A stretch of 64,000 nt of DNA from Crambe crambe. Lineage: Eukaryota; Porifera; Demospongiae; Poecilosclerida; Crambeidae. Numbering within the stretch: position 1 is the stretch's first letter; every line of letters begins with the position of its first letter. The notes beneath the pieces are model-generated. The model was not told the origin of the DNA. It did not search any database and saw nothing but the letters and a program-made list of their open reading frames with translations. Location of the stretch: contig OZ004584.1 in the NCBI GenBank assembly GCA_963924555.1, positions 8,563,753 to 8,627,752 on the forward strand, written 5' to 3'. The translations under genes and the position numbers were made by a program. Shown here piece after piece: positions 32,201-43,508 of the stretch.

Positions 32201-35200
32201 AGTTTGAGGGAGATCTGATGACTCACCTAGTTCAGAATCATCTATCATTTCAAGAACTTGATCCAATTCAGTTCCATCTCCAGTCATGGGCTACAGTAGT
32301 ACAATGAGATGAATAAGTGATGCAATATGATCAACCACTTACCTCTCCAAACCACACTAAGTGCTTCTCCTTCATTTCCACAGGCTGAGGATCTTTCATG
32401 TCCAACAGACAGTGCATTAGGTGAGGAGAGGTCTCCCCGCTCTTCACGATGCACAGATGGTCCATCTCAGGGTGAGTGGGACACTTGAAGGACACGTTGT
32501 GTTCCATGCAAGAAGCATAGTTTGTTCTTGAGGTGACCGTTTGAAGAGTAGACTCTACGATCTTTCGTACTTCGACACAAACCTCGTGCAGTGGGGTTTT
32601 AGCGCTCGAAAGTCGAGTGATTCGTACTTCATAGTATTTAGGTCGGGAGATGAGAGTGACCACATCAGCATCACATCCATAACGAAACTGGACTCGATTC
32701 TTCTTGATTCCTTGTTGGATCAAGGTAAGTGAGCTGTGGCCGACGAGGTTGGCTGTTGCAGCTGGGAAGATGCCAAGTGGTACGAAACCACACTTGTATC
32801 GGATCAGGACAGAAACTGACAAGAGAGGGTTTGAGTCATGTCCTTGAAATGTGTCCAGTTCTTCACTTGTTGCATTCTGAAGGACACAAGGCATCAGATA
32901 GGTCACCTCTGAACTCTTGGTAGACGAGGTCTGAGAAGAATTGCAGGGATGGGACTGAGTGATGGGAGCTATGATGTTGAGGTGTTCCAGCAACTTCACC
33001 AGTTGCTCCAGGGGTATGTAGTCTCCTGAAACACCAACGAGACTTCTTCTGATGTCCTCTAGGGAGAACTGTCCCGTTTCCTTGAATCTCTCAGAGGCTG
33101 CCACACCCATTCGACCAAACTTAAATGCATTGATGATCAGATTGGTCACGCTATCGAATACGATTTGAATGTTACAAATGACTGTTTCCTTTAACTCAGG
33201 TAGGTTGGGGAAGTACATCAGGACTCCGGCATGATGGTGGAGGAACCACAGAGCTGTCTTTGTATCAGCAGCTGTCATGCCAAGCCTCTCAGCAAGTTGC
33301 AGGCAACTCTGCAGACTGGCTATTCTCTTGTCTCTCTTTCGCAGCCAGAGACTCAGCATCAGCCATGCAGCTGGGATGCGAAGCTTCTTGAAGTGCTTCT
33401 GCAAACCTTTCTCCAGAAAGGTATGAATCTCTCTGACTTCATCCGCTCCCCCCGTCATGTTGTCTATGGGGAGTACCATCCTGCCTTCAGAGGAAAACTG
33501 AACCAGATCGTCCCTGAAAAAATCGGTAGATCGAATCGTATGTTGTAATTTTTCATCGAATCTGTCGATCTCCTCTTCAGACACTTTATCTTTATGTGTC
33601 CCGATTATGTATGCAACAGATTTGGAAGAAGCTAAAAGCTCGTCCAATTTGGAATCAGAGGCTTCTTCGTTACTCTCTTGTGAGCTGTACGACTTGAAGC
33701 AAGCAATACTGGATAGAGCTGAGAGAAGGACTTCTTCCACAGTATAGGTGGACTCGACCGGCAAGGTGGACTCACCTGATGGACTGAGGAAGGAGATAGT
33801 GTAACTTTTCTGGAGGTCATCGATCAACTTACAAAATAAAAGGTAAAGGCCAGGACCGATGGTGAGTGCTGGGAGCATGTCCATCAGCTCGGGATGGCCC
33901 CCTGTGTCTTCCATGTTCAGTAGTGCTGCATCCTTGAAGAACTGCTTCATATGACTCCAATTCCTGGCACTCATGGCATTATGAAATAAGTCGGCCATTT
34001 CATCCACGTCAGAGAGTAGATTCACTGTTGGAGATGACTGAGGTTCAAGATGAGGTTCTTTCATACGGGGAGGTCCATCAGATTCCATTCCTGAAAGATG
34101 GGTGTTGGAAAGTTCGGTCCTATGTACTTCTTGAGTAGGTGTTTCATCCTGAATGGTGGACCCATCACTCACACTTTCTTCATTGGAGTTGATGCTGGAC
34201 GTTTTCTGTTGGAAAATCTGCTGATAGAAGAACTGCAGGAACATGTGTGCCTCGTCTGTGAGGTTTTTAGCTGCTAACCAATCTGTTTGTGTCACCATGG
34301 CTGTAGTGCAGGAGAGGTTCCTGATCATCACTCGTCCTGACTCAACTGCACCCGTACTAGGCTGCTCTGCCTCTCCAGCTGAATCGATGTCTGTGATCTC
34401 TCCAGTCAGGCGGCGATAAGTCGTTGTCTTTCCCAAACGAGGACCTCCAACAAAAGCCATTTTGACAAAGAGCATTTCTATGGATTCTTTTGTGGCAAGG
34501 ATTCGGCGGTACGCATTCAAATACCCTAAGATAATAAGAGAAATACATTCTAAGACAGATGTGTGGGATAAGAGAGTTCAGCTTAATTCTAGACAGATTT
34601 GTATGAGAAGAGTACAGATCTTTTAAATAATGCACACCTGGCTAATCACACAACTGTTACAGTTAGGACTTTAGAGTGTCTGAAAGTGCCTGATTTATTC
34701 CACCAACTGAACCTTAACTTTAGGAGGTTTAGTCAACTTATCTCTAATAGCATTTTTAAAAGGGGGGTGGGGGATTTGCCTCCCCCTGGAACCTGCTATG
34801 TGATTTATAGGTGTCAAACACAGTAAAGAGTGTATTCCAAAGAGTTTTTTGAGGATGGTGCATAAGCTAGCACATTAAGATAGGATATTGTCTCACCCAC
34901 TACTTTTCTAGATGAAGGTCTGGGAATTGGATGATACCTACACAATAGGCCTTTGTATGAAATCTCCACTCACCAGTGAGGTAGTCCTCAATCTGCACAC
35001 TCAGTTCTTTCAGCTCAAGTTTTTTCAATATACCGAACAGTGACGTCCATGTTGGAGGAAGACGACTCTTTCCTGGAGATTCCCATTGGCTGATCACAAT
35101 TTCAACAGCTTGAGCAGGATCAGACAGAAGTTGATGCTCCAAAGTGATCCCAGCTGCTTGTATCAGTTCAGTGTAGACCTTTGCTAGTGACGTGACAGCC

Positions 35201-36274
35201 TGGATTCCTACTCCTTCCAGTCTAGAGAGAGCACTCATGCTGAATTGACTCTCTGGGTTGAATGGGGTCACTGGGAATGGGATAAATTACAAAGAGTTAA
35301 ATTGGGACCTCCAGAGTATTTTGGGATGGACCATTTTGATCTTGTGATACTATTACATCATCATGACATAATCAATTATTTGGACAGAATTCAGTAGTCA
35401 CCTTTCAATGATGCCTTGAACACCCTGTTACTATAGCCAAATGCACCATACCCCCCTAACACCACCAATTCTCCTGTGGGGAGGACAATAGTAGCAGTGC
35501 CACGTAACTCTATAGGCAAATCCCCCACATGTAACCAGGAGAGGGTGTGGGGGGAGTAGGCACAGATCTCAGAGGAAAGGGCACCATTAATAAGACCTCC
35601 ATTAGATATCAGCTGATTTGCAAATGATGAAGGAGAGGAATTTTGAAGGTAAATCTGTAGCTCACTCCACAAACCACTGGAGTGTGACATTTCTTGAGTA
35701 TAGTTTTCATTAAGGAGTGACTCCAACTTGCAGTGAAATACTGAACGACCCTGTTCATAGCCACCAATCAAATACAGTCTTCCTTTATGGAGAGTGGATT
35801 TCAAACAATAACATGATTTAGGTAGAGGTTGAACAGACGACCACTCATTGTCTTTGAGTATCTCCACTACATTCACATAAGACCCTCCACTTGCTCTACC
35901 ACCTGATACCACCAAACATTCGGGACTTCCAGTGTTCAATGCTGACGATTTATAACGTCTAGTTGGCATTGGTGGCAGTGATGGTTGCCAGTTCGTTCCT
36001 CCTTTAAGTGTCCATAGTTTATTTGTAGCCATATCAGTATCAGGTTCCCTTCCACCAACAAGCACCACCTGAGAGTGGTAGGTGGTGAGGCCATAATAAT
36101 AAGTGGGTGTGGTTACTTGTGACCATGAGTTCAAATCAGTGGAGGAGATAAACAGAGACAGAGAGGGATCATTTGATGATGTGGCTGTTACATATATCTT
36201 GTCCTGCAGTAGCACACATTCGGCATTCAATACACCTGCTGGTAGTGGAGTGCACTCTGCCCAGTCAAGTGAGG
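29206..36274 (-). CDS. Unit 4: kelch-DD-Roc-COR-DD-ZU5-UPA-DD gene
   Basis: Inferred exons: 36274-35402 kelch, 35270-34974 DD1, 34525-32343 Roc-COR (type B), 32290-32227 fused linker, 32170-31889 DD3, 31766-31713, 31655-31143 ZU5, 31085-30991, 30893-30759 and 30689-30500 UPA, 30379-30160 and 29964-29837 DD2, 29778-29665 linker, 29282-29206 tail ending TGA. All 13 junctions agree in phase; the sum is 1741 codons with stop. The ZU5-UPA-Death order is that of UNC5, PIDD1 and ankyrins, here attached to a kelch/Roc-COR protein. In PIDD1 ZU5-UPA takes part in autoprocessing and in holding the Death domain; a similar control is possible but unproven. Confidence 0.82.
29665..29778 (-). CDS. Ser/Thr-rich linker exon of unit 4
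   Basis: 114 nt, phase 1 both sides, open. It lacks one repeat of the TSKT motif compared with unit 3. Confidence 0.5.
29837..30379 (-). CDS. Death domain DD2 of unit 4 (30379-30160, 29964-29837)
   Basis: Same fold as in the other units, with changes DIKTMHQNKPQLQ at the end of the first exon and a clean 3-nt deletion near the end of the second. It follows UPA directly in phase 1, so UPA and DD2 are one continuous chain. Confidence 0.83.
30500..31085 (-). CDS. UPA domain of unit 4, three exons (31085-30991, 30893-30759, 30689-30500)
   Basis: The first exon has FYYSARLY...LSVFCTCLYHA, the beta-strand pair that opens UPA domains; the second GEWEVTTATTRLTSDEII and GWEIRFHKEP; the third IPEELGWEVSQCPDYPPRCTV and LDQELSFNISVRG. 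Borders are GT..AG, phases 1-0, 0-0, 0-1. UPA is conserved in UNC5, PIDD and ankyrin, where it lies between ZU5 and Death, as here. No catalytic residues can be assigned by eye. Confidence 0.75.
31143..31655 (-). CDS. ZU5 domain exon of unit 4
   Basis: 513 nt, phase 1 both sides. Core: VSLKGTGIELLIPDDDSKF (first strands), CLSGPFELPEDYEPASPAY, VKFQKAVTVKIHHYASL, EEDCDDMVFLSA and GEIKLSHFCL. These are the typical strands of invertebrate ZU5 domains next to Death domains. I did not find a clear autoproteolytic HFS triad as in PIDD1; HFC near the end is the closest. It occurs once in this window. Confidence 0.85.
31713..31766 (-). CDS. Small exon between DD3 and ZU5, unit 4
   Basis: 54 nt, phase 1 both sides, from acceptor TTGTAG to donor GTGAGT, encoding ATLSELVSYLPRLKSGFH. 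It links DD3 to ZU5. Confidence 0.6.
31889..32170 (-). CDS. Death domain DD3 of unit 4
   Basis: 282 nt, almost identical to DD3 of units 2, 5 and 6 (SWDTLATYLRL, GKPSWRQLAAGVRKLDGG) with LGAS for LAAS. Here it lies between COR and ZU5 rather than at the C-terminus. Confidence 0.85.
32227..32290 (-). CDS. Fused linker exon of unit 4
   Basis: 64 nt, phase 0 to 1. The 5' part (PMTGDG) matches the post-COR linker of units 1-3; the 3' part (GTELDQVLEMIDDSEL) matches the exon before DD3 in unit 2. The fusion point is at GATGGAA and keeps the frame, removing DD2 and its linkers from this position. Confidence 0.7.
32343..34525 (-). CDS. Roc-COR GTPase exon of unit 4 (type B)
   Basis: 2183 nt, about 727 residues, open. 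P-loop GGPRLGKTT, switch DTGGHPELMD, GTHKDKVS, COR FLHHHAGVLMYFP. Close to unit 2 but ten residues shorter in the acidic loop between P-loop and switch, where the two differ in a block around TVNLLSDVDE. It shares the Gln-to-His change in the switch motif. Confidence 0.92.
34526..34973. other. Long intron between DD1 and Roc-COR of unit 4
   Basis: About 450 bp, longer than the matching type A introns (about 140-160 bp); unit 2 has a shorter related version (14015-14212). It holds a short inserted stretch ending in a poly-G run near 34765. No gene. Confidence 0.5.
34974..35270 (-). CDS. Death-like domain DD1 of unit 4
   Basis: 297 nt, phase 1 both sides. Close to units 1, 3 and 5 although the GTPase that follows is type B. 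Ends IEDYLTG rather than IEDYLSG. Confidence 0.6.
35402..36274 (-). CDS. Kelch propeller exon of unit 4
   Basis: 873 nt. The first blade is unusual: VTATSSNDPSLS replaces the GGYT...SDAS loop, so the first GG doublet is lost. Other loops read RASGGSYVN, YEQGRS and LINGALSS. The last blade is nearly the same as in unit 1 (YGAFGYSN), suggesting exchange between copies. Confidence 0.88.
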
Positions 36275-36324
36275 CTAGGGGGTGGAGGATGTCAACCTGT
36301 AGAGGTATAGTAGAGAATAGTTAC

Positions 36325-36361
36325 CTTGCACACATGCACAACAGGGGGTCGTCTTGGACAT
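36325..36361 (-). CDS. Candidate first coding exon of unit 4
   Basis: 37 nt from ATG (MSKTTPCCACVQ) to donor GTAACT. With a 50-nt intron ending CCCCCTAG it joins the kelch exon in phase 1 (giving ASLDWAECTPLP). Short, and its ATG is not conserved in every unit, so only tentative. Confidence 0.35.
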
Positions 36362-36545
36362 AATGGAGGGACAGAATAGAGGGCCTGCACATGGAGGTGT
36401 GTCGCGTAAAAGGAGCGTGGTTGTCTGCCATCTTAGAATGTATAGACTCATTGCAGTTTCAGTAACATTATTGGACTTGTCTGTATATTACCAGCACACA
36501 ACCACCATGTTGGAGGTAGTCTCCTGCCCCTTCTCCATGAAACTA

Positions 36546-36711
36546 CAGTGGAACCTCCCAATAATGGACACTCCAAATAAAGCACACCTCTCTGTAAAGG
36601 ACACTTGTTGCTGTCCCACCATAGTACTTTGTGTATTGAATGACCTCTGAATAAAGGTCACCTCTCTATAAAGGACAATTTCAACTTGTCTGTTATTTGG
36701 AGACTCCACTG
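36546..36711. mobile_element. Mariner-like MITE, unit 4 copy
   Basis: CAGTGGAACCTCC to GGAGACTCCACTG, TA on both sides, 166 bp. Confidence 0.75.
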
Positions 36712-38834
36712 TATGTTGGAGGTACAAGGTAGAGGAGAAATTGTACTAGTTTACATGTTAGGAGGTGGTTAAGTGTTTGTTTTCATAATTATTGCAACTA
36801 GTTGATTGTAAGAACTTATAATGCTGTTAGTTGTCCTGTTGTTTGCAAGGGAGAAAACAAGTCTATAGCAATAGAAGTGTGCTTTCATCATCTTAGACCC
36901 ATGCACCCCTCTATCTGTCTACAAGTCCTGTGTACTTCTGTGGAAAAAACAGTTATGAAGGCCATAAGCTGGAGTATGAGAGGGATAAAGGTAAGTGCTG
37001 AGGATTCTTACAAACATAACTGATGGAGAGAGCTTATGGTGGACAACCACACCCTTCTTGCATGACATACCCCCTGATCCTGAGGCCCTCTCCCCATTTT
37101 CTTCCCAAGCTAGGCCTGTAGCTAAAATTTAATGGTGCACTGTATGTCGTGACCAACCATGTCCACTTAACCTCTTGCTTTATGCTTTTGTATGCCCTCA
37201 AAATTGTACAATCTCTAAGAGACATCTTTGAAGTGTCATGTGCATGGTCACAGATGTGATTGTTAAAGGAAATAACAGTTAGTATGCACTGAGTTATCTA
37301 ATGTGTGACCTTGAAAGTTCACAGTGCAATGTACAGTGCAATACAGATGTGTCATGTATACTAGATAGGCTTTGGCACATTATGCTGGCATGATTTTGGG
37401 GGTAGGTTCTAGCCTCATAATTATGATTAATAGGTAATGATCACTTCAATAGTACTCGTGACTAGTTTTAAATTTTAGCATGTTCCAGCCCATCTGTGAC
37501 TGATCTTGATCTGGTCCAACTTAACATCCTAGATAAGTTACTTACCCTGTACATGATTAACTGTCATGTCTAATGATGTCATGTTCCTCTAAATAAGTAT
37601 TATACCACACCCTCAAACACCCGACCCTTTATCTCCATTCATGCAGGTAATCCCACAATGCCCTACCAGTCCTACCACTAGACATGGGGCTAATATGCTG
37701 GCATGGAATAATAGGGATTCACTGGAATAGCAACACAAGAGGCTAAATAAACAGAATAATAGACTGCAGTCATTGTTACAGCTACTACAATCTTGCTCCC
37801 TTGCCTACACATGCCATGGGTGTTCTGGAGTGCTAGCATTCCATTCTTTTTTGCATCCTTTTTGGGGATCAGCAAGAAAACTGTTTGCAAAATTAATCTT
37901 ATATGCTACGCATAGTTCTAATGTACTCTTTCTGGACATTTTGATATAATATTGTTAATATTGAGAATAATAGGCTACCATGTAAAGAATAACAGGTCAG
38001 AAAAAAAGAGAGCATTTTAGCTCCATGCCTAATCATGAGGTATACAAGTGGCTAGTCTCATCACTATGAATTTCATCTCAGATAAGGAGATAGTGTGTTA
38101 ATGATATACATCATTTGGGTCGATCTATAATGCCAATAATCATTGTCATCATGACTTTCTTATTTGCTATGGTAACTTCCAAACAAACAAATCTGATGCT
38201 ATAGCAATACAAACACTCTTCAGACGAACAAATAACTTGAGCATATTGAGGAACTGGTTCTGGGGGGATGAGGACAATAATTAGAAAACTTGTGGATCCA
38301 ATGGGTCATAGAACTGTACATAGAGTTCATCACACAATGCCCTACCACTTACTACAGACCTGCCAATCTAGCTAACATGGGTCCTCCAAAAAATCCCCAC
38401 ACCCACACCACACACACACACACACTCCCCATCAAGTGCGTGTGCTGTGTGTGCCCCTAGTCCTGCAACCACACCTATCTAAACATCCTGGATCCAACCC
38501 TGTTGCTTCATCAGATACAAGGATATCATTCCCCTGTAAATTAGCTACATGAAAACTACATACCTCCTCCATCACACTTCCAGTTTGTCTCAGAATGAAC
38601 CGGCTCCGAGACTAACACCAGTGTGCATCTGCTGAACTATGTATGGGTGGACCACTTCCACAAGGTGATGCAGTGCTGTGGAATCTGGAATGCAATACAG
38701 AGGTTTTCAGGTTGGTTGACACTGCAGAAATAAATTCGTGCTCACTAAAATTAAGACCATTGCATTTATATGACAGATTATTTTGACTGATCTAGTGACA
38801 TGTTATTTCCAGTTTCACACTCTCTCCTACCCAA
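36712..38834. other. Spacer between units 5 and 4, no gene seen
   Basis: Holds the empty site for the CAGGGGTGGCACAAC element (37280-37290), sequence shared with 57100-57600, and the exon-like block at 38380-38700 with a CA repeat. No coding frame recognised. Confidence 0.5.
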
Positions 38835-39583
38835 TAGTGGTCAGGGAGGTCAGGCATTGGCTGGACCAATAATTGTGACATCCGTGGGTGTATTATACTA
38901 TAATAATTATTGGCATTCCCATGTTAATTAGAGGTGCAATTATGCATGATGTTATGAAAAATGTATCACATAACCTACAATGTGCAATAGTCACCTCATC
39001 ATAGCAGCTGTATTTTTTCTAGCAACATAATGGCAAGTTTTAGTTCTTGTACTCTCCACATCAAAGTTTTACCTTTCCAAAGCATTCTTTGGAAAGAAAT
39101 CTATCACTTATAGGTCACTTCAATCATCCTGCTTCCAACAGTGGCATGATGTAGCAAATGACTTGGTATATTGCCATATTATTTGTGTGAAGAGTTTAAA
39201 GCAAAAGTAGATGAGGATTTCTCAGAGAGATCGTTTAGTGCCCTTCATAGGGTGAACAATTATTTGAGAAGCACTGTGAGCCAGACTACCTTATGGTATT
39301 GCATGTCCATGAGGAACACACAGATAAACTCAAGCTAAAGGATGTAGCCGATGAGACTCTGAACACAGGCGGAATATTAATTTTTTGGAAAGCAACAATA
39401 ATGATATTGTTTTGATTTTAGCTGTGTACTGATTAATATCCCTCTCATACAATCTAGGAGGAACAAAATTTCAAAAAATTTCCTACCCCAGACCCCCTAG
39501 AAGGTGCACTTTGTGCACAATATATTGTCACAAATCCTCTAATAAGGCCTGGCCTGACCATTCAAAAATTGCTTCCTCCGGGC
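38835..39583 (+). mobile_element. hAT transposon relic
   Basis: The 750-bp insert carries 8-bp flanks CTACCCAA (38827-38834) and CTGCCCAA (39584-39591), 7 of 8 identical, at a place where other spacers read CCTACCCAAAGATAC. Near the ends are TGGTCAGGGAGG and its approximate inverse GGCCTGACCA. Inside, at about 39201-39373, is a hAT transposase C-terminus on the plus strand. Confidence 0.65.
39201..39373 (+). pseudogene. hAT transposase C-terminal fragment, frameshifted
   Basis: One frame reads ERSFSALHRVNNYLRSTVSQ; about 25 codons on, another frame reads HEEHTDKLKLKDVADE. Together these match the C-terminal dimerisation region of hAT transposases (a RSFS.L.R...YLRSTM.Q core followed by LL.VH...TD.LDL). 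The frame change near 39305 and the lack of upstream domains mark it as dead. Confidence 0.65.
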
Positions 39584-39972
39584 CTGCCCAAGGATACGAT
39601 TTGGAGGGGAAGGGACCCTTCATACCATGCAGAAAATTCATTGTCACAATGTATATCTTACAGATGGATAGGACCCCCTAAGTCCAACTATTCTACAGAT
39701 CCCACAATCACATAGATGTACAAATATATACACTCTCTGGACGGCAGCAAGATATTCTGTGAACTATATACATGGAAGAGTAGCAGCATCATGTAATGCT
39801 TTAGAGTGATTCATCATTAATTTTAGAGGGCATTAGCACAGTCAACAGACCAGTTTCATAGCTAGTAAAATTTGGCCTTATCCATACCTTCTCCTGTCCC
39901 TCCATCAGATTCTTCCTCGATCTTTTCAGACTCCAGAAGGCGACCCGCCCTTCTTTTCCACCCACCCAAGTA

Positions 39973-39996
39973 TCACGTGATACTTTGAGCATGCGC
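39973..39996. promoter_or_regulatory. Promoter-like TCACGTGA plus GCATGCGC pair
   Basis: TCACGTGA at 39973-39980 and GCATGCGC at 39989-39996. On the minus strand an open stretch starting MRMLKVSRDTWVGG continues to donor GTATGG (exon end 39888). Other copies have stops in this stretch, so it is more likely leader than coding. Probably the promoter of unit 4. Confidence 0.4.
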
Positions 39997-40080
39997 ATTA
40001 AGAAAGACAGATTGTACTTTGACCTTTCTAAAGATTTACATTCGCAGCTAATCAATATGCAATGCACCGGCCGGAAGTCC

Positions 40081-41089
40081 ATTGCCGTAATAGTAATACA
40101 ATGTTAATTTTCTGAGAATACAAACAGTATCCGGAAAATTACTGCAAACTCAGCATAAATTACCATAAAAGTATGGCAGCTGTTTTAGTGTGAGTTGAGG
40201 CCCTATTCTACAAAAGATGGTAAACATGCATCGAAAGATATTCAAGCACATAGAAGGCTTCTTCAAGAAGGTAATGATGCATGCTTATGAAGTAGCTAGT
40301 TGTAGTATCATTAGACTTCCTGAAGCTGAGAGTGCACCTAGTCCAAGTGTACAGGAAAGTAACAGTGGAGAGAGTGGTCAAATTCCATTTCTCCATGAAT
40401 TAGGAATTTGATTTTTTGTGAATTGTAAGATGTATCATTCCTGCCTGTAAATTTTGTTTTGTTCTGAGAATTTTCTTGTGTATTTAATGTGATGCAAATT
40501 CCTACTTTTTTCATAAAATTACTTCCAATAGTGTCATTTCATTGCAAGACCCCAAGAAGACATTTCCCCCCCATGGAAAGAGTACTACAACATTTGATCT
40601 TTCCTGAGCCTAGATTCATGTGATATATTTCTACAGACTCAACTATTTGGTGAACAGCTGACATATACTAACACAGTATGGCAGCAAAGAAGTCAGAAAT
40701 TGTGTTTGATCAATGCATGCACACACTTTATTGGAACATGTTTGATTTTTGATATAAGATAATATATACCATAAACATCTATTGAGTCAATGCATGTCTT
40801 ATACTGAAGAGGAGAAATGGTTTTTGACCGCAATTAGTATTTTTATCAGCCATGATTTCATGCACTGAGAATTTATTTAAAAAGGTCTAGTAAAGTATTA
40901 TTTATCAAGAGGAGGGTGAAGAAGTCATTAAAGTTTCATATAAGAAGTTTTCAGAAGTCATGATAGCCATAAGTGGAGAGTAACCAGCACACCTGCTTCC
41001 TCTTTCTTTTCTTTTTTTTCATTAAAATTGTGCCCATTACGTCACTTCCGGTTTATTATTAAAAATTGACGGTGGCGATTCGACTGTAA
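40081..41089. other. Sequence without recognised gene
   Basis: AT-rich, unique in the window. A 64-codon plus-strand frame at 40217-40411 resembles nothing I know and is not supported. A pyrimidine tract lies near 41010. Confidence 0.4.
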
Positions 41090-42183
41090 TAGGAACTATA
41101 GTTCACTTTTACGATTGAAGTCTTTCTCTGCATTGCTGTTGGGTCCATGGATCCTGTGAAAATAATAACAACAACAATACATCATGACATTGTAGTTGTT
41201 AAGTTAGGAAGAACTTACAGAAGAAACCAAACATCATAGTAAATCAGTAGAGCCATCAGCATTAAGCATACACATTTTCTTGACCAATACCAGGACTTGT
41301 CTGTGGGTGAACCTGATGGATTATCTGGTTTCATAACAAGAGTTCTTATTGAGAGCAAAGGGGCAAGACTGTGATCACCATGGAGGGGGGTTTCCCTATG
41401 ATAAATATTGAATGTTCTGGGATTGTTGCTGGTGCAGTCCTAGGGAGTGGTTTCTACTACACAACTAATTAAACTGAGACTGAGGACAAAAATATTCCTT
41501 CTATAAAAAGGTTATGAAGGGATGGCCTTAAATCTAGCTGGGTTGTGTTAAATACTGCAACTTCATATGAAAACAAGTCCCACAATTACCATAAACTTAT
41601 TAATCAAAATTATGATGGGGAAGTCCCTAATTGATTGGCTGCTGGGAGTGGAGTAACATGAGAGTGGAGATCATAATATTAAGAGCAGAAAGAAGTACCA
41701 CTATGTTGTTAGTGGACATTCACAATGTGTGGTTACCTGATTGAGGTCCTCTCATATGTCCTCCACCATCAGTGCTAGGAGTACAGTGGGTGTGGCTAGA
41801 GGTAGAAGCCTCACTCGTACTCAAAGTGTCCTGTTATTAAAAGTGATGTCATAATATTGTGATTGGTCATTGCTAGTCATGTGACATTATAGTGTTCAAA
41901 CTGCCAATCCACAGTACTTGCATTAGTGATAATGGTCCTTTTTCAGTACAGAATGCAAATGCTCTCAGTCTGACACTTCATGGTCTTGAAAAATGAGCTA
42001 TTATGCTCCACACTTTAATTTCTACTTCATAAATATTTTACACTACACAGTGAGGACATCCCAAATCTATTGGTTGTTTCTCGGACGGCACAACTAAAAC
42101 AATAAGGTAGGAGGTGGGCATGAAAAGGAAAAGAATCTATGAATATTATTATTTTATACCAACAACTATCATTAAAATTATAT
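41090..42183 (-). pseudogene. Orphan tail exons of a lost unit
   Basis: A degraded copy of the family 3' end: last-exon sequence near 41100-41155, tail-exon sequence near 41220-41440 with deletions, and linker-like sequence (ending GTAACC donor) near 41735-41825. No Death or GTPase exons follow; after 41830 it runs into sequence shared with 9150-9500 and 59840-60150. It marks a unit that was lost or a recombination point. Confidence 0.55.
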
Positions 42184-42237
42184 ATAAAGGACAATTTCAA
42201 CTTGTCTGTTATTTGGAGACTCCACTGTATGTTGGAG
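42184..42237. mobile_element. Right end of the mariner-like MITE (truncated)
   Basis: AAAGGACAATTTCAACTTG to GGAGACTCCACTG, joined to unrelated sequence on the left; followed to about 42420 by the sequence that flanks the intact copies. A rearrangement breakpoint. Confidence 0.6.
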
Positions 42238-42419
42238 GTACAAGGTAGAGGAGAAATTGTACTAGTTTACATGTTAGGAGGTGGTTAAGTGTTTGTTTTC
42301 ATAATTATTGCAACTAGTTGATTGTAAGAACTTATAATGCTGTTAGTTATCTGTTCTTTGCAAGGGAGAAAACAAGCCTATAGCAATAGCAGTGTACTTT
42401 CTTCATCATCTTAGATCCA

Positions 42420-43508
42420 CCCCTCTAGTCATAGGTGTAGTGCTGGGTCAGGCAGGTCAGATTGATATAAGCCAACACATCTTTCACATCCTGATGGTCT
42501 TGTATGGTCCATTAATGTGGTTTACATTACTTCAGTCCTAGTGAATTAGTGTACCGACACCTCCCAGATTCTTCATACCACTCAGGTTACAGGTATCATG
42601 GGGGAGAGCCTGACTAGTGAGACTATTTGTCTGACCAATGCACAAAATACTGCTATACCTCTGTAGTGTGTGACAGTTTTATGAATGGCACATTAATGTG
42701 GAATATGAGAGGAATAAAGGAGGATAGCATAACTGATGGAGAGATAAGTTCATGGTGGACAACCATGCCCCTTACAAGCAATCATTCAAGCATAGCACTG
42801 GCAAGTTGTCAGAAGAAAGAGATATTTCTCTCAGTAGCAGAGGCTACAGTTTTGACAATGGCATTACTAGTAATTCTTCTTTGGTGGATCTTTCACAAGA
42901 ATGGTCGCCGTTTATGTGACATGCCCCCTGCTCCTCGTGCAGGTTCTCCATTCTTCACGTACTGTGAGATGGCGAATTTTTAACCCTTGAGACAGACGCT
43001 AGCACAAGTAGATGACAGGCTTGGGTAAACTGAGCTTACTGAGAGCTTAGTCTTGGGTACAAGGCTTATTGAGAGCTTAGTGCTAATAAATGAAGTAATG
43101 CCTCTTGCTGAATATATCTGTTGTCAGCTTTAGCAAGGGTCAAGGGTCACATTCCTTGGACTGTAGTGCCACCAGATCAAACCAGGACTTACTTCTGGAG
43201 CCCACCCTTTGTCGGCTGTGGATGGACCTTCAGTTGAAGTCTACCCTTGAAAAAGTGTTAGTGAGAATAGGGAAGTGCTCAGTGTTGTTGAGGAGAGACT
43301 TGTGATTGATGTGCATTTGACCAGCATGTGAAGTTTGTAGTGGTACAAGATGAAGCTGCTACAAATGTTAAAGGAACTGCTACAAACATTCAAGATGGTT
43401 TCTCAGAGGATTGAATTTACCAGAAAGCTTGAAATTGACAGCCACTTATTATCTCATTGTTGTAGGAGAGTATAATTCATTCTAGTGCAGTCTTGGATCT
43501 TGTCAACT
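42420..43508. other. Sequence without supported gene
   Basis: A 118-codon plus-strand frame (42627-42983) contains a hydrophobic stretch LTMALLVILLWWIF but overlaps spacer repeats also found near 16200-16300; I do not accept it as a gene. A repeated GAGAGCTTAGT(C/G)(T/C)T motif lies near 43040-43080. Confidence 0.35.

Noticed and set aside
40217..40411. 64-codon plus-strand frame
   Set aside because: No similarity to anything I recognise; length is within chance expectation.
42627..42983. 118-codon plus-strand frame with a hydrophobic segment
   Set aside because: It overlaps spacer repeat sequence, has no recognised family and no splice or promoter support.
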